A stretch of 6,278 bases of DNA. Source: Actinomycetales bacterium (GTDB lineage Bacteria > Actinomycetota > Actinomycetes > Actinomycetales > Actinomycetaceae). Position 1 is the first letter of the stretch. The number at the start of each line of letters is the position of its first letter. Below, one piece after another: positions 1 through 4,772 of this stretch. Where the stretch lies: assembly GCA_022838965.1 (NCBI GenBank), contig JALHDK010000160.1, positions 1 to 6,278 on the forward strand. The letters run 5' to 3'. The notes below the pieces were generated by a model. It had not been told where the DNA came from and did no database searches. It saw only the letters and a program-made list of their open reading frames with translations. A program made the position numbers and the translations under genes.

Positions 1-261
1 GAGCGTGCGCCGCTCGATGGTGAGGCCGCCGATCCGCACCAGTCCGGCACCCGCGCCCCCCGCGGCCGCCCCGAGAATGCCGTTGAGGTGCAGGGCGAGG
101 GTGGTCTTGCCCGCGCCGTTGGGGCCGAGGACGGCCACCCGTTCGCCGGGCGCCACCGTCAGGTCGACGCCGTGGAGGACCTGGGTGCCGTCCGGGTAGG
201 CGAAGACCAGCCCGGACACCTCGACGGCGGGGGCACCGGCCGCCGGCGCGCCGGAGCTCAC
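1..261 (-). CDS. cbiO: Nickel/cobalt ECF transporter ATPase CbiO (N-terminal part, runs off left edge)
   Basis: ATP-binding subunit of an energy-coupling-factor importer; it would hydrolyse ATP on the cytoplasmic face to drive Ni2+/Co2+ uptake through CbiM and CbiQ. Only 87 codons are in the window. An Ala/Gly/Pro-rich leader is followed by an ABC N-terminal strand region (VEVSGLVFAYPDG), then Walker A GPNGAGKTT at about residues 46-54 with Lys52 and Thr53. The Q-loop, signature motif and Walker B lie beyond position 1 and cannot be checked. The GTG start at 261-259 overlaps the cbiQ stop (GTGA), which fixes the start and suggests translational coupling, since no clear Shine-Dalgarno precedes it. 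The segment after Walker A (about residues 63-73) is an unusually Ala/Gly-rich stretch. ABC ATPase identity is secure; the CbiO assignment rests mainly on the neighbours. Confidence 0.92.
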   Translation of the reverse strand, partial: MSSGAPAAGAPAVEVSGLVFAYPDGTQVLHGVDLTVAPGERVAVLGPNGAGKTTLALHLNGILGAAAGGAGAGLVRIGGLTIERRTL

Positions 262-1004
262 GGCGCCGTCACCAGCCCGACGGCGAGCGCCAGGCCCGCC
301 GCCAGGGGCAGGACGGCGGCGGCCAGCCACTGGGAGGGTCGTGCGGGGGCGTCCTCCATCACCGGCATCCGGCCGGTGTAGCCGCGCGCGAGCATGGCCT
401 GCTGCACCCGCTCTCCCCGCTCGTAACTGCGCACGAAGAGCGTGGCGGTGCCCCCTGCGGTGGCGGCGAGCAGCCCGGCCCGGCCCCCGCGGGCCGCGCG
501 CGCGATCCGCTGCCGCTGGATGCCGTCCACGACCAGGTGCAGGTAGCGCAGCATGAACGCCATCACCGCCACGAGCGTGGCGGGCAGCCGCAGGCGGTCC
601 AGTCCGACGAGCAGTGCCCGCGGATCCGTGGAGGCCGCGAGGAGGATCGCCGCCACCACGCCCAAGGTGGTGCGGGCCAGCAGTGTTCCGGCTCCCACCA
701 GCCCCGCCTCGGACAACGCGACCGGCCCGAGGGTGACGCGGGGTCCCGTCGCCACGAACGGGAGCAGGAGCGCGAAGACGACGAAGGGGGCCTCCACCAG
801 GGTGCGGCGCGCCACCACGCCCGCGGGCACGCGCGCCATCCCGACGGCGGCGGCGAGGATCGCGGCCTGGGCAGCGAACACGAGCCACGCCCCCGGAGGG
901 GTCGCGACCACGACCAGCACGAAGGCCACCAGGGCGACGATTTTTGGGTGCGCCGGCAGCTGGTGGACCGGGCTGTCGCGCGGGATGAGGAGGCCGTCGG
1001 TCAT
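258..1004 (-). CDS. cbiQ: ECF transporter transmembrane (T) component CbiQ
   Basis: Membrane coupling subunit of the nickel/cobalt ECF importer; it links ATP hydrolysis by CbiO to movement of the metal-binding subunit CbiM. The 248-residue product has the usual CbiQ length. Hydrophobic segments lie at about 22-54, 72-86, 100-124, 140-160 and 226-246. Between them is the cytoplasmic coupling region with the two Ala-Arg-Gly motifs typical of EcfT proteins: ARG at 171-173 and ARG at 206-208 in the context AMLARGYTGRMP. The ATG start at 1004 sits inside the cbiM stop (ATGA, 4-base overlap), and the cbiQ stop overlaps the cbiO start. The order M-Q-O is the common arrangement. No good ribosome binding site is visible before the ATG, so translation probably depends on reinitiation after cbiM. 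Choice of nickel or cobalt cannot be read from this subunit. Confidence 0.93.
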   Translation of the reverse strand: MTDGLLIPRDSPVHQLPAHPKIVALVAFVLVVVATPPGAWLVFAAQAAILAAAVGMARVPAGVVARRTLVEAPFVVFALLLPFVATGPRVTLGPVALSEAGLVGAGTLLARTTLGVVAAILLAASTDPRALLVGLDRLRLPATLVAVMAFMLRYLHLVVDGIQRQRIARAARGGRAGLLAATAGGTATLFVRSYERGERVQQAMLARGYTGRMPVMEDAPARPSQWLAAAVLPLAAGLALAVGLVTAP

Positions 1005-2029
1005 GGGGCCGTTTCGGTGCGGTGCCGCGCGCCCCGCCGGGCGGTGATCCGCACCGCCGCCACGCCCAGCGCGCCGGTGGCCACGACGCCCAGGATGCCC
1101 GCGAGTCCCGCCGCCAGCGAGGCGTCCGCGATCCCGGTGACCGCGTAGCCGGCCAGGGGTCCGCTCGCGACGGCGGAGTCCCGGGCCGCCGCTCCGAAGC
1201 CCAGCGTCTCGCCGACGAACTCCAGTCCGTCGGGATGTGCGCTGGCGGCGAGGCTGAGCACTCCGGCGACCAGCACCGTCACCAGGCTGCCGGTGACGAG
1301 CGGGGATCGCATGGGGGGTGCGGTCTCGACGGGACGCGCCGGGAGCGGGTGACCGGCGTCGTCGGGGAGGACGAGGGCGGGCCGCAGGTCACGGGCGGCG
1401 TGGACGAGGTCGGGCCGCGTCGCGAGCACGGCGGACAGGACGGCCGCCGTGATGACGGCCTCGCCGACGCCGATGACCAGGTGCCAGCCGGTCATCGCCA
1501 GGGCGAGGGTGCGCAACGGAACGTCCACCACGCCGCCGACGGCGTACAGGCCGGTGAACGTCAGTGCCGCGGTCGGGACCGAGACGAACGCTCCGACCGC
1601 CGCGGCGGGGAGGACGCTCCGCGGCCGCCGTGGCAGCACCCGCAGCAGGGCGCGCATCACCCCCCACCCCACGAGGACCCCGACCACCGCCATCAGGGTG
1701 ATGTTGGTGCCGAGGGCGGTGAGGCCGCCGTCGGCGAACAGCAGGGCTTGCACGAGGAGTACCACCGTCATGCAGACGACGGCGGTCCAGGGCCCGACGA
1801 GCGCGGCGGCGAGGACGCCTCCGAGGAGGTGTCCGGAGGTCCCGGCGCCGACCGGGAAGTTGACCATCTGCGCCGCGAACACGAACGCCGCCGTCAGACC
1901 CGGGAGCGCGGGGCCGGTGACCGCGATCTCCCGCTCGGCGTGGCGGAGACTGAGGCCCACCGCGCCCATCGCGACGGCGGCCGTCGCGAGCGACGTGGGG
2001 GCGTCGAGGAAGCCGTCGGGAACGTGCAT
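1001..2029 (-). CDS. cbiM: Nickel/cobalt-binding ECF S-component CbiM with fused C-terminal PDGLE domain
   Basis: Substrate-binding membrane subunit (342 aa) of the Ni2+/Co2+ ECF importer. It begins MHVPDGFLD, the hallmark CbiM/NikM N-terminus in which the free amino group of Met1 and His2 take part in metal coordination. The third known ligand, His67, is present at exactly that position within GAGTSGHLLGG. This fixes the start at 2029: the open frame extends upstream to 2164 but would bury this N-terminus. Residues 1-205 are the CbiM core with several membrane segments. A Pro-rich soluble linker spans about 208-243. Residues 244-330 form a PDGLE/CbiN-like domain: a membrane helix, SAHPDGLEFVGETLGF at 263-278, then a second helix at about 302-327. 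In many relatives this part is a separate CbiN-type subunit; here it is fused. The gene heads the operon and diverges from the PHP gene. No cobalamin riboswitch fits in the 82-base leader region. Nickel versus cobalt remains open. Confidence 0.94.
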   Translation of the reverse strand: MHVPDGFLDAPTSLATAAVAMGAVGLSLRHAEREIAVTGPALPGLTAAFVFAAQMVNFPVGAGTSGHLLGGVLAAALVGPWTAVVCMTVVLLVQALLFADGGLTALGTNITLMAVVGVLVGWGVMRALLRVLPRRPRSVLPAAAVGAFVSVPTAALTFTGLYAVGGVVDVPLRTLALAMTGWHLVIGVGEAVITAAVLSAVLATRPDLVHAARDLRPALVLPDDAGHPLPARPVETAPPMRSPLVTGSLVTVLVAGVLSLAASAHPDGLEFVGETLGFGAAARDSAVASGPLAGYAVTGIADASLAAGLAGILGVVATGALGVAAVRITARRGARHRTETAP

Positions 2030-2040
2030 GGCAGCATTGT

Positions 2041-2052
2041 CCCGCCGGCGGG
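2041..2052 (-). promoter_or_regulatory. 12-base palindrome CCCGCCGGCGGG before the cbiM start
   Basis: This perfect self-complementary sequence lies 11 bases upstream of the cbiM ATG. On the minus strand its GGCGGG end followed by GACA is the only purine-rich stretch near the start, so it may contain the weak ribosome binding site. A fold of the leader (CCCG stem, CCGG loop) could hide that site, but the stem is only 4 bp. A hexamer palindrome CACGTG lies next to it at 2056-2061. The palindrome itself is certain; its role is a guess. Confidence 0.25.
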
Positions 2053-2082
2053 TCTCACGTGGGTTTGTTCGGGTGTCCTTCG

Positions 2083-2092
2083 TGGTGCACCA
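2083..2092. promoter_or_regulatory. Perfect 10-base palindrome TGGTGCACCA, possible operator
   Basis: This perfect inverted repeat lies in the divergent intergenic region. It is just upstream of the plus-strand -10 candidate and at the predicted 5' end of the cbiM transcript. That position would suit a dimeric repressor acting on one or both genes. It does not match a nickel-regulator (Nur or NikR) or Zur box that I recognise, and a 10-base palindrome can occur by chance in GC-rich DNA. Confidence 0.25.
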
Positions 2093-2099
2093 ATCGCGG

Positions 2100-2106
2100 T
2101 AGGTTA
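2100..2106. promoter_or_regulatory. Candidate shared divergent -10 element TAGGTTA
   Basis: On the plus strand TAGGTT (2100-2105) matches the TAnnnT -10 pattern and ends 6 bases before the GTG at 2112, which would give an essentially leaderless PHP transcript. On the minus strand TAACCT (2106-2101) matches the same pattern and would start the cbiM transcript near 2094 with a leader of about 65 bases. The -35 regions are poor on both sides: TTCGTG at 2079-2084 (+), with a short 15-base spacer, and TGGTGT at 2129-2124 (-), with a 17-base spacer. This is inference from consensus only. Confidence 0.35.
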
Positions 2107-2111
2107 CGTGT

Positions 2112-3152
2112 GTGATGCGCGCCACACCAGCACCGGTGGATCCCGTCGGCGCGCTGGAACGCATCGCCTTCCTGCTCGAGCGTGAACTCGGCGAGCCTCA
2201 CCGCATCCGCGCGTACCGCCGCGCCGCCCAGCGGCTCGCGGCGCTGCCCGAGGCCGAACTGCGGCAGCGCCTCGCGGCCGGCACCCTCACCGACCTGCCC
2301 GACGTCGGGCCCAGGACCGCCCTCGTCGCCACCCAGGCGGCGGCGGGCCGCGTGCCGGACGAGCTGGCGCGGCTGGAGGCCGCGGCGCTGTTTCCGCTGG
2401 TCCCGGGTGGGGAGGTGGTGCGGAGCTGGCTGCGGGGCGACCTCCACGTCCACTCCGACTGGTCCGATGGCACGGCCCCGATCGCGGCGATGGCGCGCGC
2501 CGCGATCGGGGCCGGTCATGCCTACATGTGCCTGTCCGACCACTCGCCGAGCCTCACCGTGGCGCGCGGGCTCACGACCGCGCGGCTCCGGGAGCAGCTC
2601 GACGTCGTCGCACGCCTGAACGCGGAGCTCGCCCCGTTCCGCATCCTCACCGGCATCGAGGTGGACATCCTCGAGGACGGCACCCTCGACCAGGACGACG
2701 ACGTGCTGGCGGGCCTCGACGTCGTCGTCGCCTCGGTCCACTCGAAGCTCCGCATGGAGCGCGACGCCATGACGCGGCGCCTGGTCTGCGCGGTGGCGAA
2801 CCTGCACGTCGACATCCTCGGGCACGTCACGGGGCGGTTGATCACGGGCGGGCGGGGGCAACGGCCAGAGTCGGTGTTCGACGCCGAGCTGGTGTTCGAG
2901 GCGTGCCGGCAGTTCGGGGTAGCCGTGGAGATCAACTCGCGGCCGGAGCGCCTCGACCCGCCGCGGCGCTTATTGGCGCTCGCGGACGGGCTCGGATGCC
3001 TGTTCGCGATCGACACGGACGCGCACGCCCCGGGGCATCTCGACTTCCTCGACCACGGCGCGGCGCGGGCGCAGGCGCAGGGGATCCCGCGGGAACGGAT
3101 CGTGAACGCCCGTGAGGTGGAGGACCTGCTGAGCTGGACGCGCCGTGGCTGA
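2112..3152 (+). CDS. PHP-domain metal-dependent phosphoesterase with PolX-like helix-hairpin-helix N-terminus
   Basis: Predicted cytoplasmic phosphoesterase of 346 residues. Residues 12-95 resemble the N-terminal helix-hairpin-helix region of family X polymerases: a helical LLERELGEPHRIRAYRRAA segment, then a hairpin LTDLPDVGPRTA at 59-70, which usually binds DNA. Residues 108-340 form a PHP domain with a full set of likely metal ligands: His112 and His114 (DLHVHSDWSDG), Asp119, His144 (SDHS), Glu183 (GIEVDI), His210 (SVHSK), His238 (GHVTG), Asp303 and His305 (DTDAHA). PHP enzymes hydrolyse phosphoesters with two or three Mn/Zn/Fe-type ions. Unlike PolX there is no polymerase palm, although related short actinobacterial proteins share this layout. 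Substrate is unknown; DNA ends or a histidinol-phosphate-like compound are possible. GTG 2112 and ATG 2115 are adjacent in-frame starts. No Shine-Dalgarno is seen, and a -10 candidate ends at 2105, suggesting leaderless expression. The gene overlaps the MFS gene by 8 bases. Confidence 0.9.
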   Translation: MMRATPAPVDPVGALERIAFLLERELGEPHRIRAYRRAAQRLAALPEAELRQRLAAGTLTDLPDVGPRTALVATQAAAGRVPDELARLEAAALFPLVPGGEVVRSWLRGDLHVHSDWSDGTAPIAAMARAAIGAGHAYMCLSDHSPSLTVARGLTTARLREQLDVVARLNAELAPFRILTGIEVDILEDGTLDQDDDVLAGLDVVVASVHSKLRMERDAMTRRLVCAVANLHVDILGHVTGRLITGGRGQRPESVFDAELVFEACRQFGVAVEINSRPERLDPPRRLLALADGLGCLFAIDTDAHAPGHLDFLDHGAARAQAQGIPRERIVNAREVEDLLSWTRRG

Positions 3153-4425
3153 GCGGGGCGGCGGCGCCGACGGCGGGGGAGTGGCCCGGACGCCGCAGGC
3201 CGTGATCCGCACCTATCTGGTGCTGCTGCTCGGCAACACGCTGTCCGCCTCGCTGATCTGGGGGATCAACACGATCTTCCTGCTCGACGCCGGCCTCACC
3301 AACCTCGAGGCATTCGCCGCCAACGCGTTCTTCACCCTCGGGATGGTGCTGTTCGAGATCCCCACCGGCGTGGTGGCGGACACGATCGGACGGCGGGTGT
3401 CCTACCTGCTCGGCACGGTCACTCTCAGCGTCACCACGCTGCTGTACGTGCTGCTCTGGTGGCTCGGTGCGCCGTTCTGGGCGTGGGCGCTGGTCTCGGT
3501 GCTGCTCGGCCTGGGGTTCACCTTCTTCTCCGGCGCGGTGGAGGCGTGGCTGGTGGACGCCCTGGCCGCGACGGGCTACACGGGCACCCTGGAGTCGGTG
3601 TTCGGCCGGGGACAGGTGGTGGCCGGGCTGGCGATGCTCACCGGCTCCCTCGGCGGCGGGTTCCTCGCCCAGTTGACGAACCTGGGCGTGCCGTTCGTGC
3701 TGCGGGGCGCCATCCTGCTGCTGATGTTCGGGGTGGCGTGGCGGCTGATGCGGGACATCGGCTTCACGCCCCGTCAGGGTGGGCGTCCGCTCGCGGAGGC
3801 GGCCCGGGTGCTGCGGGAGTCGGTCGACCATGGCTGGCGGCGCCCGGTGGTCCGCTGGTTGATGCTCGAGGCGTTCTTCGCCGCGGGCGTCGGCTTCTAC
3901 GTCTTCTACGCCCTGCAGCCCCACCTGCTCGACCTCCTCGGCGACCCGCGCGCCTACAGCGTGGCCGGGCTGGTGGCGGCGATCGTGGCGGGGTCCCAGG
4001 TGGTGGGCGGGCTCGCCGCCGCCCGGGTGGGGCGAGCCTTCCGACGTCGCACCTCGGCCCTCCTCGTGCTCTCGGCTGCGAACGTGGTGACGCTCGCCCT
4101 GATCGGCGCGGTGCGGAGCTTCGCGGCGGTGCTCGGGCTGGTCGTCGTGTGGGGGCTGCTGTCCGCCGCCGCGACGCCGGTGCGGCGTGCCTACCTGAAC
4201 GGGCTGATCGGCTCCGAGCAGCGGGCCACGGTGCTCTCGTTCGACTCGCTCGTGGGGTCGGCTGGTGGGGCGTGGACGCAGCCGGTGCTCGGCCGGGCCG
4301 CGGATGTGTGGGGTTATGGGGGATCCTTCGTGCTCGGCGCCGGCATCGCGGCGCTGGCGTTGCCATTCCTCGCGCTCTCGCGGCGCGAGGGTGCGGCCGC
4401 GGACCGGACGGACGGGTCCCGCTGA
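3145..4425 (+). CDS. Major facilitator superfamily permease, substrate unknown
   Basis: Secondary transporter of 426 residues, the usual MFS length, with about 12 hydrophobic segments in two halves separated by a cytoplasmic loop near residues 203-235. The diagnostic motif A between helices 2 and 3 is clear: GVVADTIGRR at 75-84 with Asp79, Arg83 and Arg84, preceded by FEIPT. The C-terminal half contains AAATPVRRAYLNG (341-353), QRATVLSFDSL (359-369) and QPVLGRAAD (379-387), features I associate with an uncharacterised actinobacterial drug-efflux-like MFS group. Charge and sequence do not reveal the substrate. The GTG start at 3145 lies inside the end of the PHP gene (8-base overlap), so co-transcription and coupled translation are likely. 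An alternative GTG at 3181 has a G-rich stretch too close to serve well. A strong hairpin begins 9 bases after the stop. Confidence 0.92.
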   Translation: MAERGGGADGGGVARTPQAVIRTYLVLLLGNTLSASLIWGINTIFLLDAGLTNLEAFAANAFFTLGMVLFEIPTGVVADTIGRRVSYLLGTVTLSVTTLLYVLLWWLGAPFWAWALVSVLLGLGFTFFSGAVEAWLVDALAATGYTGTLESVFGRGQVVAGLAMLTGSLGGGFLAQLTNLGVPFVLRGAILLLMFGVAWRLMRDIGFTPRQGGRPLAEAARVLRESVDHGWRRPVVRWLMLEAFFAAGVGFYVFYALQPHLLDLLGDPRAYSVAGLVAAIVAGSQVVGGLAAARVGRAFRRRTSALLVLSAANVVTLALIGAVRSFAAVLGLVVVWGLLSAAATPVRRAYLNGLIGSEQRATVLSFDSLVGSAGGAWTQPVLGRAADVWGYGGSFVLGAGIAALALPFLALSRREGAAADRTDGSR

Positions 4426-4434
4426 CGCGACGAA

Positions 4435-4470
4435 GGCGGGGAGCGCGGCCTGGTGGCCGCACTCCCCGCC
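4435..4470. terminator. Bidirectional hairpin terminator between convergent genes
   Basis: A 16-bp inverted repeat (GGCGGGGAGCGCGGCC / GGCCGCACTCCCCGCC) encloses a TGGT loop. It begins 9 bases after the MFS stop and also follows, 8 bases on, the final stop (4479) of the minus-strand hydrolase frame. In the plus transcript one position is a C-A mismatch; in the minus transcript it becomes a U-G wobble, so the hairpin is slightly better for the hydrolase mRNA. There is no T-tract, as is common in high-GC actinobacteria. Confidence 0.85.
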
Positions 4471-4478
4471 CTCGGGTG

Positions 4479-4772
4479 CTACCGCTCGACCGCGCCGACG
4501 TCCGGCCCGGCCCCTTGTGGCCGGGTGATCCCACGCTGGTCGGTGGCCGGGTAGGCCGCCGGGTTCGCGGTGTCGATCGCCGGGCTGCCGTCGAGGAGCA
4601 TGTGCGTCAGCGTCGGACCACCGTTGTCGGCGAGCGGGCCAAGCAGGGCGTCAACCCCCACCTGGTCCGTCGCTGCCGGCGTGCCGCACGTGCCGTCCTG
4701 CAGCACGTTGAAGCCGAGCGACTGCATGGTGAACGGGCCGCCGTAGAAGATGATGCACTCATCCCCGGAGTT
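4479..4772 (-). pseudogene. Out-of-frame C-terminus of the beta-helix domain (choice-of-anchor-Q-like end)
   Basis: From 4772 downward a second minus-strand frame encodes the conserved end of a right-handed beta-helix protein. It runs NSGDECIIFYGGPF, then LGFNVLQDGTCG, then LLGPLADNGGPTLTHML, then GSPAIDTANP, and ends at DQRGITRP and GPDVGAVER before TAG. These are the standard closing motifs of secreted repeat proteins with a choice-of-anchor-Q C-terminus, so the segment belongs to the upstream GH16 gene and is not an independent gene. It has no sensible start or ribosome binding site of its own. It is joined to the upstream frame by a net +1 (or -2, -8) shift between 4777 and 4772. The open frame itself extends to 4832, but codons above 4772 do not look like the family. 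The retained stop and adjacent terminator suggest the disruption is recent or artefactual. Confidence 0.82.

Noticed and set aside
2030..2111. Cobalamin riboswitch upstream of cbiM
   Set aside because: Only 82 bases separate the divergent starts and no B12-box-like conserved core is present; such riboswitches need about 200 bases.
2030..2164. Upstream extension of cbiM to a start at 2164
   Set aside because: It would add 45 residues without family likeness, bury the Met1-His2 metal site and overlap the PHP start.
1022..2185. Long plus-strand open frame opposite cbiM (387 codons)
   Set aside because: It is rich in Arg, Gly, His, Glu and Asp with no domain or membrane pattern, and it lies entirely opposite the clearly recognisable cbiM. 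It is a GC-rich antisense shadow.
2932..3924. Minus-strand open frame opposite the PHP and MFS genes (330 codons)
   Set aside because: The Gln/His/Glu/Arg-rich product has no family likeness and is fully explained as the complement of real genes with high third-position GC. The similar minus frame at 2055-2861 is rejected for the same reason.
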